64,000 nt of DNA from Caenispirillum bisanense (GTDB taxonomy: Bacteria > Pseudomonadota > Alphaproteobacteria > Rhodospirillales > UBA2165): assembly GCA_945877815.1 (NCBI GenBank), contig CAMDWJ010000001.1:1-64000 (forward strand), given 5' to 3'. The translations under genes were made by a program, and so were the position numbers. Below the pieces are notes generated by a model. That model saw only the letters and a program-made list of their open reading frames with translations, was not told where the DNA came from and made no database searches. Below are positions 35,591 through 45,369 of this stretch, in pieces; the first letter of the stretch is position 1, and each line of letters begins with the position of its first letter.

Positions 35591-36868
35591 ATGACCAATT
35601 TGAGCGACAGCGAGATTCTGACCCACGTGGGGCCCGGTACCCCGATGGGCAAATTGATGCGCCATTACTGGCTGCCCGCGCTTAAATCCTCGGAATTGAA
35701 GGCCGATGGCGACCCGGTGCGGCTCAAGCTGCTTGGCGAGCAACTCATCGCGTTCCGCGACACCAGCGGCAAGATCGGCGTGATGGATCATCGCTGTCCG
35801 CATCGCTGTGCTTCGCTCTTCTTCGGCCGCAACGAAGAAGGCGGCATCCGCTGCGTCTATCACGGCTGGAAGTTCGATACCGAGGGTAACTGCCTCGACA
35901 TGGCGAACGTGCCGCCGCATCAGGATTTCAAGCAGAAGGTCCATGCCAAGGCCTACAAGGCGGCCGAACGTAACGGTCTTGTCTGGGTCTATATGGGCGA
36001 GGCATCGCAAGCGCCGGCACTGCCGGAAATCTTCGCCAATCTTTTTCCGGAGGGCGAGTGCAACATCACCTTCGCCTTGCGCGAATGCAATTGGCTGCAA
36101 GGCCTCGAAGGCGACATCGATACGTCGCATCTCAATTTCCTGCATTACGGCTCGATGGGCAGCAAGGATTTCGAGCCCAACGATCCGACGCGATTCGGCG
36201 CCATCCACAAAGATCCGGAATACAAGGTTGCCGATACCGATACCGGCACCTTCTACGGCGCGTACCGTCCCGCGGAAAACGGCCTGACTTACTGGCGCAT
36301 CGCGCATTTCATGTTCCCATGTTGGACATTGGCGCCGTTCATCGATTTCGCCCATTACCGTCTCGCGCGCGCTTGGGTGCCGCTCGACGATACCCACATG
36401 ATGTTCGTCATGGTCGGCGCGAAGGAAGGGCCGAGCGCGCCCTCCGGCGTCGAAGATCTTTTGCCGAACACGACCGATTGGCTCGGCCGCTATCGCTGCC
36501 GCCAGAATATGGAAAACGATTATCTGATGGACCGCGACGTTCAGCGCACCCAGTCCTTCACCGGCATTCCCGGCATTCATCAACAAGATCAGGCGGTGAC
36601 CGAAAGCATGGGCCCGATCACCGATCATAGCTGGGAACATCTGGCGCCCAGCGACCGCATGGTCGCGATGACGCGCCGCCGCCTGTTGTTGGCCGCCAAG
36701 GCTTTGGACAAGGACGGCACCCTGCCGCCTGCCGCGGAAGATCCTTCGGCCTACAAGACCAAACGGGGCGGCTATTTCGTGGCACCCGACAGCCGCGAGT
36801 GGCCCGAGGTCTATGACGCTCAGCTCGCCACCATCGTGGATGCCAAGGCGACCGTGGCGGCGGAATAA
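35591..36868 (+). CDS. Rieske non-heme iron oxygenase, alpha subunit (copy 2)
   Basis: A 425-residue paralogue of the protein at 11015-12328. The ATG at 35591 is chosen because AAAGGG lies six bases upstream, while it abuts the ATG at 35585. Rieske ligands are C69, H71, C88 and H91, and the mononuclear iron site is D177/H180/H185 (LEGDIDTSHLNFLH) with a later Asp in MENDYLMDRD. It stands alone between a pseudo-receiver and a convergent MFS gene, with neither an electron-transfer partner nor a binding protein next to it. The C-terminal half differs most from the other copies, in the substrate pocket. Confidence 0.92.
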   Translation: MTNLSDSEILTHVGPGTPMGKLMRHYWLPALKSSELKADGDPVRLKLLGEQLIAFRDTSGKIGVMDHRCPHRCASLFFGRNEEGGIRCVYHGWKFDTEGNCLDMANVPPHQDFKQKVHAKAYKAAERNGLVWVYMGEASQAPALPEIFANLFPEGECNITFALRECNWLQGLEGDIDTSHLNFLHYGSMGSKDFEPNDPTRFGAIHKDPEYKVADTDTGTFYGAYRPAENGLTYWRIAHFMFPCWTLAPFIDFAHYRLARAWVPLDDTHMMFVMVGAKEGPSAPSGVEDLLPNTTDWLGRYRCRQNMENDYLMDRDVQRTQSFTGIPGIHQQDQAVTESMGPITDHSWEHLAPSDRMVAMTRRRLLLAAKALDKDGTLPPAAEDPSAYKTKRGGYFVAPDSREWPEVYDAQLATIVDAKATVAAE

Positions 36869-36883
36869 GAGAGCAAATCTGTG

Positions 36884-36974
36884 CCTCATGCGGAGCTTGG
36901 TCACGCGTCTGCGCGTGCGAGTACGCGTGGACATGGGGTGTCTCTGCCCATCCTTCGACAAGCACAGAATGAGG
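36884..36974. repeat. Extended REP-like palindromic element
   Basis: Starts with a CCTCATGCGGAGCTTGGTCACGCG-like half and ends with ATCCTTCGACAAGCACAGAATGAGG. The middle contains CACGCG-CGCGTG self-complementary blocks. Closely related elements occur at 46728-46822 and 58683-58776. It lies between the convergent Rieske and MFS genes and could act as a bidirectional 3' end. Confidence 0.7.
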
Positions 36975-36975
36975 T

Positions 36976-38241
36976 CTAGACCACTCGCTTCCTGCGCATT
37001 TCTGGCCAGATCAGAGCACAAGTAAGCACGGCCAGAACGCCGGCCGCGCCCGATACCATCACGCCGATCGACGGGCCGAGATGTTCGGCAAGGAAGCCGA
37101 TCGTCAGTACGCCGATGGGCTGCGCCCCGATCGCCATCGCTAATACTCCCATGATTCGCGAACGCATCTCAGGTGCCGTGTTGGATACGATCAGCGTCGC
37201 TTGCATGGCGCCGAACCCGGAGACGCCGAGCCCGCCCAGGCACAGCACCGACAGCGACAGCCAGAACGAGGTCGAGAGCGAAAACATCACGATGCAGGTG
37301 GCGAACAACAGCGCGCCGCTGATATAGACCTGATTGAAGCGATGCGGCTTCGCGAGGAATGCGACCGACATCGCGCCCAGCATCGCGCCCAATCCTTCGG
37401 CCGACATCAAAATACCGGTGGGGAAGGCGGTCAGGCCCAACACCTTCTGCGCGATCACAGGCACCATGGTGATATAGGAAAAGCCGAAAATATTGAGTAC
37501 GACGGTGACCACTAGCGTCGCGGCGACTGCGCGGTTGTTGGCGACATAGCGCAAACCCTCCATGATGTCGCTGGCGACCGAAGGCTTCGTCCCGCCTGGA
37601 TTTTCTGAGGGTTCGCGCTTCGTGTACCCGGCGCTCAGGATCAGGGCGAACGACGCGACATACAGTGCCCCGCCCAGCGCTTGCGTGCCAGCGATGTCAA
37701 ATATCTCGAACAGCAGGCCGCCGGCGAAGGGGCCGATCATGCGCGTGAAGTTATTGGTCGTGCTTTCAAGCCCCATCGCCGCGCCGATGCGCGGGATGCC
37801 GGCGATGTCGGCGATCATGGTGCGCCGTGTCGGCAGTTCGATCGCGAAATAGAGCCCGAGGATGAAAACGCCGACGCCGAGATGCCAGACGCGCAGATTG
37901 TCCGTCAGCGTGAGGATCGTGAGCGTGGTGTAGCTCGTCGCCAACAAAGCGAGCACGCTCAGCAGTAGGACGCGCCGGTCGATCTTTTCGGTGATCGCGC
38001 CCGCGAGCACGCCGAATAGGAACATGGGGATCGTACGCAGAAACAGGATCAGCGACACCGCGAGCGGGGAGTTCGTCACGTTCAGCACATAGATGCCGAC
38101 CGCGAGGGTATCGAGCCAGCGCATCGTACCCACAAGCGCGCCTGCGATCCATACGCGACGGAAATCGCGATTGGACAGGAGCTGGAGTGCCGGCGAGCGC
38201 TCGGATCCGGCCGACGGCGATGGTTGATTATGTGCCTCCAC
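36976..38241 (-). CDS. MFS transporter
   Basis: A protein of about 421 residues with roughly 12 transmembrane helices of the MFS_3/enterobactin-exporter-like type. The loop between helices 2 and 3 reads GAITEKIDRRVLLL, the usual MFS motif A position. The start is not certain: I took the GTG at 38241 (VEAHNQPSPSAGSE, before LSNRDFRRVWIAGALVG), which gives a normal length, but there is no strong Shine-Dalgarno and a GTG at about 38268 is also possible. It probably exports or imports a small organic compound. Divergent from the lyase gene at 38290. Confidence 0.83.
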   Translation of the reverse strand: MEAHNQPSPSAGSERSPALQLLSNRDFRRVWIAGALVGTMRWLDTLAVGIYVLNVTNSPLAVSLILFLRTIPMFLFGVLAGAITEKIDRRVLLLSVLALLATSYTTLTILTLTDNLRVWHLGVGVFILGLYFAIELPTRRTMIADIAGIPRIGAAMGLESTTNNFTRMIGPFAGGLLFEIFDIAGTQALGGALYVASFALILSAGYTKREPSENPGGTKPSVASDIMEGLRYVANNRAVAATLVVTVVLNIFGFSYITMVPVIAQKVLGLTAFPTGILMSAEGLGAMLGAMSVAFLAKPHRFNQVYISGALLFATCIVMFSLSTSFWLSLSVLCLGGLGVSGFGAMQATLIVSNTAPEMRSRIMGVLAMAIGAQPIGVLTIGFLAEHLGPSIGVMVSGAAGVLAVLTCALIWPEMRRKRVV

Positions 38242-38289
38242 GTCTGCGAAGTTAGGGGCTAGCGCCACAGAGAACAACAGGGGGCTGCC

Positions 38290-39258
38290 ATGGCCAATAC
38301 GTTCGTCGATCCGGTAAACCAAAAACGCCTTAAATTCCGCGAGCTGCTCACGCGGCCCCAAATGACCACCATGTGCGGCGGCTTTTCGCCGATGCTGGCG
38401 CGGGTGGCACAGGAGGCGGGCTTCGAAGCCTTCTTTGTCGCCGGTTCGCAGATGTCGGGCTTCCTGTTCGGCGTGCCAGATACCGGCGTTATAGGTTTGC
38501 GCGACATCGTCGATCATGCGCGTCATGTCGCTGCGCGCACCGACATTCCGATCCTGCTCGATGCCGATACCGGTTTCGGCAATGCGGCCAACGTCTGGTT
38601 CTCGGTGCAGGAAATCGTGCGCTCGGGCGTCGCCGCCTTGCAGATCGAGGATCAGGAAGCGCCGAAGAAATCCGGTACGGGCGGGGGGCGGCGCTGCATC
38701 TCCATCGACGAGGCGGTCGGAAAATATCGCTGCGCGGTCGCTGCCCGTAACGAGGTCGATCCCGATTTCGTCATTTGCGCGCGCACCGATTCGATCGGCT
38801 CCGAAGGCGGCGGTTTCGACGATGCGCTCGCACGCTGCAAAGCCTACCTGACTGACGGCGGGGTCGATTTCGTCTGGCTCAATGCGATCGAGGATATGGA
38901 TCAGGTCGCGCGCGCGGCCAAGGAAATCCCCGGACCGCTGTTGGTGACGGGCGGCGCCAAGGGCGCGAAGAGCCTCGAACATTACGAAGAACTCGGGCTC
39001 AAGATATTCATGCATCCGACCATCGCCGCGAGCGGCGCGCTTCAGGGCGCTTGGCAGGCATTGACCGCCTTCAAGAAGGATGGGCTCCAGGGCCTCGGCG
39101 CATGGTCCAAGGAAGTGAACGCCCGCCCCGAAGGCGGCATCGATTTCCGCTCGCTCAACGGCAATGCCATGGTGGCCGAATTGGAGAAGAAATTCATGCC
39201 CGAGGAGATTCAGCGCGATTACGCCAATACCTACGGTATCCACTCGAAAAAGGACTAG
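38290..39258 (+). CDS. Isocitrate lyase/PEP mutase-family protein (copy C)
   Basis: A 322-residue superfamily member of a different subgroup from copies A and B. It has LLDADTGFGNAANV (metal acids) near residue 92 and IEDQEAPKKSGTGGGRRCIS near 118-137. Thus the EDQ triad is kept but the KRCGH loop is replaced by KKS-x5-RRC. VICARTDSIGSEGGGFDDAL follows near 157. The ATG is preceded by CAGGGGGC. The closest relative in the window is copy D (53232-54191), with the same loop. The reaction could be C-C or P-C lyase chemistry or decarboxylation, and cannot be fixed from sequence. Confidence 0.83.
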   Translation: MANTFVDPVNQKRLKFRELLTRPQMTTMCGGFSPMLARVAQEAGFEAFFVAGSQMSGFLFGVPDTGVIGLRDIVDHARHVAARTDIPILLDADTGFGNAANVWFSVQEIVRSGVAALQIEDQEAPKKSGTGGGRRCISIDEAVGKYRCAVAARNEVDPDFVICARTDSIGSEGGGFDDALARCKAYLTDGGVDFVWLNAIEDMDQVARAAKEIPGPLLVTGGAKGAKSLEHYEELGLKIFMHPTIAASGALQGAWQALTAFKKDGLQGLGAWSKEVNARPEGGIDFRSLNGNAMVAELEKKFMPEEIQRDYANTYGIHSKKD

Positions 39259-39519
39259 CGTGCGGCTTGAACAAAAAGAAGCCGGGGAGGCTCGGAAGTC
39301 CCCCGGCGAGTGAAACAGGAAGGTTTCATGCCCTGCGACATGAAGATACTCAGTTTATTCAGCACAGTTTAGGCGGCCTTGATCTGGGTCAATCGGGAGA
39401 AATTATTTCTTGGAAGCTTCGGAATGGGTGTCGTGCAATGTATTGGATTTTGAGCGACTTGCTGTTCGCAACACCTAGTCGCGCGCGGACTAAGGCTTCG
39501 GCGACCCCGGCACGATGAA

Positions 39520-40461
39520 ATGAGCAATCTGAACTCGTCCCTGAATCTTCGGCGCATCCGAGCCTTCATAGCGGTCGCCGAATTGAAGAGTGTGAGCGAA
39601 GCGGCGCGCCGCTTGAATATGACTCCGCCCGCGATCTCCAAGAGTCTGCGCGAGTTGGAACTTTCGCTTGATGCCTCGCTATTGCATCGTACGCCGAAGG
39701 GAATGCTGCTGAGCCCGGCGGGCGAGGCGTTTTTCTTCCGCGCCAAGCTCGCCCTGTCGGAACTCGAGCAGGGCGCGGAGGATATCGCGACGCTGAAGGG
39801 TGTGGCCGGCAACCGAATCGTCGTCGGCGCCCTGCCGAACGGCAGCCAGCCGATCGTGCCGATCGCGGTCGCGAATATTCTCAAGAAACGGCCATCGACG
39901 CGCTTCTCCATTCGCGGCGGCAGCTACGACACTTTGGTGACGGCGGTGCGTGCCGGCGATATGGAACTTTTCGTCGGGGTTCTGCCTGATCGCGGCAGTC
40001 CCGAAGGTTTGGTTACCGAAATCCTGTTCCACGACGAATTGTCCATCATTGTGCGGCCGGACCATCCCCTTGCGCGCCGCAAGAAGATCGCGGTAGCGGA
40101 GTTGGCCGTGCAAAAATGGCTGCTGCCCGATCTCGGCGGGGGCCTGCGCGACCGCATCGAGGGCGCCTTCGATCTGGCCAATCTTAAGCGGCCCATCGAT
40201 TGGCTGGAAGTAGCACCGTTGGGGGCGATGCGGACCATCCTGCGCGAAACCGACTATCTCGCCGTGACAACCCGCATGCGCGTGCTGGACGAACTGGAAT
40301 TGGGGCTGCTCAAGGAATTGTCGGTGCGTCTGCCGGGCGTGGCTGAACCTATCGCCGTCGTTCACCGTCCGACCGTATCGATGAGCCGCGACGGCATGCT
40401 GCTGCTGGACCAGATCCGCGATATTGCGGCCGCGATGGTGGCCCGTCAGCCGACCCGTTAA
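39520..40461 (+). CDS. LysR-family transcriptional regulator
   Basis: A 313-residue LysR protein with an N-terminal helix-turn-helix (VSEAARRLNMTPPAISKSLR, about 25-44) and a substrate-binding domain from about residue 92 (GNRIVVGALPNGSQPIVPIA; LSIIVRPDHPLARR). The sequence resembles the GbpR-like branch. The gene is 136 bases upstream of, and in the same direction as, a family-5 binding protein followed by an FAD hydroxylase, which are its likely targets. No clear Shine-Dalgarno is present. The upstream gap 39259-39519 contains only a weak 7-bp GC stem at 39281-39307. Confidence 0.88.
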   Translation: MSNLNSSLNLRRIRAFIAVAELKSVSEAARRLNMTPPAISKSLRELELSLDASLLHRTPKGMLLSPAGEAFFFRAKLALSELEQGAEDIATLKGVAGNRIVVGALPNGSQPIVPIAVANILKKRPSTRFSIRGGSYDTLVTAVRAGDMELFVGVLPDRGSPEGLVTEILFHDELSIIVRPDHPLARRKKIAVAELAVQKWLLPDLGGGLRDRIEGAFDLANLKRPIDWLEVAPLGAMRTILRETDYLAVTTRMRVLDELELGLLKELSVRLPGVAEPIAVVHRPTVSMSRDGMLLLDQIRDIAAAMVARQPTR

Positions 40462-40597
40462 CCATATGGTTAACGATAGGATCAACTTTCAATCGACCTG
40501 CCTTGCCCCACGTGCGAGATTGGTGCACTTCAAAGAAAGCGCGATGTAGCCGCTCAGGCGGTAGGGGCATCGGATAACATTGAAATCGGGAGTGCGC

Positions 40598-42148
40598 GTG
40601 AAACCTTTCAGTATCGTAGCTACTGTTCTCGGGGCAGCTGTCGGCGTCTGCGTGGCAAGCGCGTCCGACGCTCAGAAATCCAAGGATACGATGCGGCTCG
40701 GCATGAATTCGCATATCCAGGGTATCACCTATTATCTGGACCCGAACCCGAACACCGTGTTCCAGTCCGAAGCGATCCAGGACAACCTAATCATCTACGA
40801 CGAGAAAAATTATAAGTTCGAGCCGCTGCTTGCTAAGGCTTGGCGCCGCATCGACGACAAGACCCTGGAATTCGATCTGCGCGACGACATAAAATGGCAC
40901 GATGGCGAGAAATTCGATGCCGACGACGTCGCCTACACCTTCAAATGGATTCTCGACCCCAAAAGCAAAATCCGTTTCAAGGGCAATTGGGAATTCATCG
41001 AGCGTGTCGAAAAGATGGGCCCTTTCCAGGTGCGCATCCACGCGAAGCAGCCGACCCCCTACGATCTGACGCGGCTCGCCTATCTCAGCACCATCGAGGC
41101 CGAACATGCGCACGGCGCGGTCGAGGACAAGATCGCCTATGCCGCAGGCAAGCCGATCGGGACCGGAATGTATAAAGTCGTCGAGATCGATCGCAACAAG
41201 CACATCCTGCTTGAACGTAACAAAAGCTATAACCACGGAGGCGTTGCGAAGCCGGCATCGAACATCGGGCGCCTCCAGATCATCCCGATCCTCGACAGCG
41301 GCACGCAGGTCGCGCAATTCCTCATCGGCGGCATCGATATCCTGCGCGATCCCGGCCTTTCGACGGCGGAAGATCTCGCGCAGAAGCCGGGTGTCGAGAT
41401 CGCGATGGGACAAGGCACCTCCTTCATGTATATGGCGATCGACGCCAAGGGCCGCGCCGGCGTTCCGGCACTGACCGACGTGCGTGTGCGCCGCGCCTTG
41501 ATGATGGCGGTCAATCGCGCCGACATTTTGGAATTCGTCACCCACGGGCGCAAAATTCCTGCGCCCAAGGCCATGTGCTGGGATTTCCAGGCAGGCTGCG
41601 CCTATAGCCGCGCGCTGTATCCTTACGATCCCGATGGGGCGAAAAAGCTGTTGGCCGAGGCGGGCTATCCCAACGGTTTCGAGTTGGAGATCACGACATT
41701 CACCAATCAGAGCAACAAAAGTGTCGCTCAGATCGTCGCCAATCAATGGAGCAAAATCGGCGTGAAGGCGTCGGTCGCGCCCACCGAGATCGGCGCCTAT
41801 CGCAAGAAACAGGGCGACGGCAAGATCCAGGTCATCGTGACCGGCTGGCCGGGGGGCGGTAACCCGGACACGCAAGGCACCATCGAATTCATCTATGACG
41901 TGCCCGAATCGCGCGATTATACCGGCGATCAAATGCTGAAAGATCTGGCGGCGAAGTCGCTGACCGTGATGGATCCGCAGGAGCGCCAGAATATCGGGCG
42001 TCAGGTCTTCGATCGCTCGACCGAGCTTGCCTATTTCATGCCCGTTGGGCCAGGCCCGTCGTTGTTCGTCCATACATCGGAATTGTCGGTCAATGCAGGC
42101 GCATTCAGCGCGTTTGGGCTCAATCCGCAAGGCTTGCGCTGGAAATAG
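40598..42148 (+). CDS. ABC transporter substrate-binding protein, family 5
   Basis: A 516-residue family-5 periplasmic binding protein. I chose the GTG at 40598 because GGGAG lies five bases upstream. A TTG at 40580 would add six residues. The signal peptide is residues 1-25 (FSIVATVLGAAVGVCVASASDA). Motifs are FDLRDDIKWHDGEKFDADDV and GTGMYKVVEIDRNKHILLE. It lies between the LysR gene and an FAD-dependent hydroxylase (19-base gap), so its ligand is probably the hydroxylase substrate. No permease is encoded nearby. Confidence 0.9.
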   Translation: MKPFSIVATVLGAAVGVCVASASDAQKSKDTMRLGMNSHIQGITYYLDPNPNTVFQSEAIQDNLIIYDEKNYKFEPLLAKAWRRIDDKTLEFDLRDDIKWHDGEKFDADDVAYTFKWILDPKSKIRFKGNWEFIERVEKMGPFQVRIHAKQPTPYDLTRLAYLSTIEAEHAHGAVEDKIAYAAGKPIGTGMYKVVEIDRNKHILLERNKSYNHGGVAKPASNIGRLQIIPILDSGTQVAQFLIGGIDILRDPGLSTAEDLAQKPGVEIAMGQGTSFMYMAIDAKGRAGVPALTDVRVRRALMMAVNRADILEFVTHGRKIPAPKAMCWDFQAGCAYSRALYPYDPDGAKKLLAEAGYPNGFELEITTFTNQSNKSVAQIVANQWSKIGVKASVAPTEIGAYRKKQGDGKIQVIVTGWPGGGNPDTQGTIEFIYDVPESRDYTGDQMLKDLAAKSLTVMDPQERQNIGRQVFDRSTELAYFMPVGPGPSLFVHTSELSVNAGAFSAFGLNPQGLRWK

Positions 42149-42167
42149 TCGAGAAGGGGTAAATATT

Positions 42168-43757
42168 GTGAGCAAAAGACATCAAGTTGTCGTCGTGGGC
42201 GGCGGGCCGGTCGGCGTTGCGTTGGCCGTCGATCTCGGTCTGCGCGGCATCTCCTGCCTCGTCGTCGAGCGTTATCCCGAGCTGCAGAACATCCCCAAAG
42301 GCCAGAACCTGACCCAGCGTACGCTGGAGCATTTCTATTTCTGGGGCATCGTCGATGAGCTGCGCGCGGCGCGCGTGATGCCGAACAACTACCCCATCGG
42401 CGGCGTGACGGCCTACGACAACCTGATGAGCGAATATTGGTACGCGCCTCCCGGCCGCGAACAGGTGCGCAAGTTCTATTTCCAGGACAACGACCGCCTG
42501 CCGCAATACCAAATGGAAAAGGTGTTGCGTGCCAAGGCCGCAAGCCTGCCGAACGTCGAGATCGTTTACGGCTGGACGTCCGAGAAGGTCGAACAGGACG
42601 CCAACGGCGTCCGCGTCACGGTGGTCGAGCGCAACGGGACCGCGCGCCAGGTGTTCGAAGCCGACTATGTGGTGGGTTGCGATGGTGCGAATTCGATGGT
42701 GCGCGATCAGGTCGGCATCACGCGGCCGGGCAAGGATCACGAGCAGCTCATGTGTCTCGCCGTGTTCCGCTCCAAGGAACTGCACGAAGGCTTCAAGCGC
42801 TTTCCCGATCGCACGACCTACCGCGCCATGCATCCCGAACAAAGGGGCTATTGGCAGTTTTTCGGCCGCATCGACGTGGGCGAGGGCTGGTTCTTCCATT
42901 CGCCCGTGCCCGCTAACACGACGCGCGAAAATTTCGATTTCCTCGGCATGATCCAGAAGGTCGCTGGCTTTAAGTTCAAGGCCGAGTTCGACCATGTCGG
43001 TTTCTGGGACATGAAGATCGTGGTCGCGGACACATATCAGGTCGGGCGCGTATTGATCGCGGGCGATTCGGCGCACAGCCATCCGCCCTACGGCGGCTAC
43101 GGCCTAAACAATGGTCTTGAGGATGTTACCAACCTGGGATGGAAGCTGGCGGCTAAGCTTCAGGGCTGGGGCGGCGATGCCTTGCTCACTTCTTACAGCG
43201 ACGAGCGTAAGCCGATCTTCCGCGAAACCGGCGACGATTTCATCGGCGCGGTCATCGACCACGAACGCGAATTCCTCGATCGCTACAATCCGGCACGCGA
43301 CAAGGCCGAATTCGAAGCGGCCTGGGAAAAACAGAAAGGCGGCATGGGCGCGCGCGTCTATGCCTATGAGCCTAACTACGAAGGCTCAGACGTGGTTTTC
43401 GGCCCGGCGGGCGGCAAGTCGAGTGCGCACGGCACGCACATGGTCAAGGCACGCGCTGGCCATCATTTGACGCCGCGCACGCTTACCTCGGGCAAGGACG
43501 CGTTCGAGGAATTAAGTCTGCTGGGCTTCACGCTGTTGGCCTTGGATGCGCCGGACGCGACGGTCAAGGCGTTCGAGCAGGCGGCGGCGGCGAAAAAAAT
43601 CCCGCTCAAGGTGATCCGCGATAGTTATGCTGGCGGATGCGAGGAATATGAATCCAAACTGATCCTTGTGCGCCCCGACCAATATGTGGTCTGGGCCGGC
43701 GATTCCGCACCGGCGGATGCAGGCGCATTGATGGGCAAGGTTACCGGCCGGGGATAA
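42168..43757 (+). CDS. FAD-dependent aromatic hydroxylase (PheA/MhpA-type monooxygenase)
   Basis: A 529-residue class A flavoprotein monooxygenase. It starts at GTG 42168 behind AAGGGG. The FAD dinucleotide fold is VVVVGGGPVGVALAVDLGLRG (6-26), the DG motif is YVVGCDGANSMVRDQVG near residue 168, and the GD motif is RVLIAGDSAHSHPPYGGYGL near 290. The C-terminal 100 residues form a thioredoxin-like domain ending LVRPDQYVVWAGD, as in phenol hydroxylase and MhpA. It would hydroxylate a phenolic substrate with NAD(P)H and O2. It converges with the dienelactone-hydrolase-like gene. Confidence 0.9.
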   Translation: MSKRHQVVVVGGGPVGVALAVDLGLRGISCLVVERYPELQNIPKGQNLTQRTLEHFYFWGIVDELRAARVMPNNYPIGGVTAYDNLMSEYWYAPPGREQVRKFYFQDNDRLPQYQMEKVLRAKAASLPNVEIVYGWTSEKVEQDANGVRVTVVERNGTARQVFEADYVVGCDGANSMVRDQVGITRPGKDHEQLMCLAVFRSKELHEGFKRFPDRTTYRAMHPEQRGYWQFFGRIDVGEGWFFHSPVPANTTRENFDFLGMIQKVAGFKFKAEFDHVGFWDMKIVVADTYQVGRVLIAGDSAHSHPPYGGYGLNNGLEDVTNLGWKLAAKLQGWGGDALLTSYSDERKPIFRETGDDFIGAVIDHEREFLDRYNPARDKAEFEAAWEKQKGGMGARVYAYEPNYEGSDVVFGPAGGKSSAHGTHMVKARAGHHLTPRTLTSGKDAFEELSLLGFTLLALDAPDATVKAFEQAAAAKKIPLKVIRDSYAGGCEEYESKLILVRPDQYVVWAGDSAPADAGALMGKVTGRG

Positions 43758-43778
43758 CGCTCGGCCGTCCGATGGGTG

Positions 43779-44687
43779 TCAGCGGCGGGCCTTGAACGCC
43801 GTTTCGATGAAGGCGAACATGCGTTCGGTCTGATCGCGCGTCACGCCCCCGTCGTAGAGATATTCGTTGATGTTGCCTCGGATGTCCTTGAACTTGCGAC
43901 CGCTCATGCTCGCGCAATCCCAGCAATGGTTCGCCTCGGGATAGACGTGCCATTCGATCGGCGCGCCCGCCTGCTTTTGCCGATCGAGCAGTGGGATGCA
44001 GTCGCCGGGCACGGTTTCCGTGTCGCGCCCGCCGAACATCGCCAGCAGCGGGCGATCGATCCCGGAGAGTACGGTCGTATAGGGCGGGGTGCCGTCGCGC
44101 GGATGCGCCACGCAGGCGGGGTAGGACGACACCACCGCATTGTAGCGCTGAGATTGGTTGAGCTTTTTTGCCGTCTGCGAACTGCCGACCAAGAGGGCGA
44201 TGCCGCCGCCCCAGGAGAAGCCCGCCAGCGCCACGCGATCCTTGTCGACGAAGGGCAGCTTGCGCAGATGCGCCGCGGCCTGCAGCGCATCGAGCGCGCC
44301 GCGCGAGGGGGCGATGTCCTTCTGCGGCCCAAAGCACAGGGTGTCGGCACCGCGTTGCGCCAGAGCGTCCAACTGAAGCACGGCATAGCCGCGCGCCACC
44401 GCGGTCTTCGCCCAATCGAGCATGGACATGTTGGGATTGCCGTTCGGGCGCAGCCCGCCGCACTGATGCAGCAGCACGAGCGCGGGGAACGGTCCGCCGC
44501 CGTCCGGCTTGTAGAGGGCCATGACCGGCGCGGTCGCGCTCGCGATATCGGAAACCTCGGTCGGCAGGACGAGATCCTTGGCGCGCGCAGCACCTCCGAG
44601 ATTGTATTCGACCGGCGTTTGGGCGAGCGCCGCGCTGCCCTGGAAAATCGCGATCAGGCTCAGTGCGCTTGCGAATCTCCGAAACAC
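43779..44687 (-). CDS. Dienelactone hydrolase-family protein, secreted
   Basis: A 302-residue alpha/beta hydrolase with a signal peptide (residues 1-22, SALSLIAIFQGSAALAQ). The oxyanion region is ALVLLHQCGGLRPN, the nucleophile elbow is ALAGFSWGGGIAL (Ser within GFSWGG), and the catalytic His is in YPEANHCWD. An additional Asp is expected in MFGGRDTE. True dienelactone hydrolases are cytoplasmic with a Cys nucleophile. This one is periplasmic with Ser, so it may hydrolyse an ester before uptake. It is the last gene of the minus-strand catabolic run starting at 51051. Confidence 0.85.
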   Translation of the reverse strand: MFRRFASALSLIAIFQGSAALAQTPVEYNLGGAARAKDLVLPTEVSDIASATAPVMALYKPDGGGPFPALVLLHQCGGLRPNGNPNMSMLDWAKTAVARGYAVLQLDALAQRGADTLCFGPQKDIAPSRGALDALQAAAHLRKLPFVDKDRVALAGFSWGGGIALLVGSSQTAKKLNQSQRYNAVVSSYPACVAHPRDGTPPYTTVLSGIDRPLLAMFGGRDTETVPGDCIPLLDRQKQAGAPIEWHVYPEANHCWDCASMSGRKFKDIRGNINEYLYDGGVTRDQTERMFAFIETAFKARR

Positions 44688-44699
44688 TTTGCCCCTCCC

Positions 44700-45344
44700 T
44701 CACGCCGCCGTGGCGAATTTCGCCTGAACCTCGGCCTCGTAGGCCAGAACCTTCTGCACGCTCGCGCGCTGCTTCATGCGCTCGAAATGCGCGGTGCAGT
44801 TTTTGAACTGCGATAGATCGAGCTTGAACTGGCCGGCGCGCCGGAAGCACCAGAAGAAGTGCGCATCCGCTGCGGTGAAGTGGTCGAAGAACCAATCGCG
44901 ACCGGCGAGTATGGACTCGGCGATGGCGAAATTCTCGAAGATATTGTCGCGCGCGATGCGCCGCATCGCGTCTTCCGAACCCGGCGCGTCGCAGAAGCGC
45001 TGGGGTGCGAAGTGACGGGTCAGATGCGGATGGATGCCCGACGCGCACCAGGCCAGGATTGAGATCGCCCGCAACTCCTCCCACGGATCGGCGGGCAGCA
45101 ATTTCGTCGCCGGATAGGTGCGCGCGACCCATTGCTGGATCGCCACGTTCTGCGTCAGCGCGCGCCCGTCCACGACCAGGGTCGGCACCTTGTGCTCGGG
45201 ATTGAGCGCCAGATACTCCGGCGCCATATTCTCGCGCTTGCCCATATTGACCGGATGCACGGTGAAATCGGCTTTCGCTTCCGTGAGGGTCACGTAAGGA
45301 ACCAGCGAACAGGCAAAGGGCGAGTAATAGAGGGTTAGTTTCAT
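44700..45344 (-). CDS. Glutathione S-transferase (second copy)
   Basis: A 214-residue GST. The ATG at 45344 follows GGGAG by six bases. The N-terminal thioredoxin-like domain begins KLTLYYSPFACSLVPYVTL, with Ser or Cys in the catalytic area as in the beta class, then NPEHKVPTLVVDG with the cis-Pro and LTQNVAIQQWVART. The helical domain follows. It is 12 bases upstream of the hydrolase gene and 25 downstream of the flavin monooxygenase, so it belongs to the catabolic operon and probably acts on an activated intermediate. Confidence 0.9.
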   Translation of the reverse strand: MKLTLYYSPFACSLVPYVTLTEAKADFTVHPVNMGKRENMAPEYLALNPEHKVPTLVVDGRALTQNVAIQQWVARTYPATKLLPADPWEELRAISILAWCASGIHPHLTRHFAPQRFCDAPGSEDAMRRIARDNIFENFAIAESILAGRDWFFDHFTAADAHFFWCFRRAGQFKLDLSQFKNCTAHFERMKQRASVQKVLAYEAEVQAKFATAA

Positions 45345-45369
45345 GTGAGTCTCCCAATGATGACGGCTT

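Noticed and set aside
38242-39243. N-terminal extension of the MFS transporter on the minus strand
   Set aside because: It is antisense to lyase copy C. MFS homology and normal length begin near 38241.
39281-39307. Possible terminator after lyase copy C
   Set aside because: GCCGGGG pairs with CCCCGGC across 13 bases, but no T-run follows, so it is not called a terminator.
39515-39523. A two-codon ORF (ATG AAA TGA) overlapping the LysR start
   Set aside because: No ribosome-binding site precedes it, and such short frames are frequent by chance.
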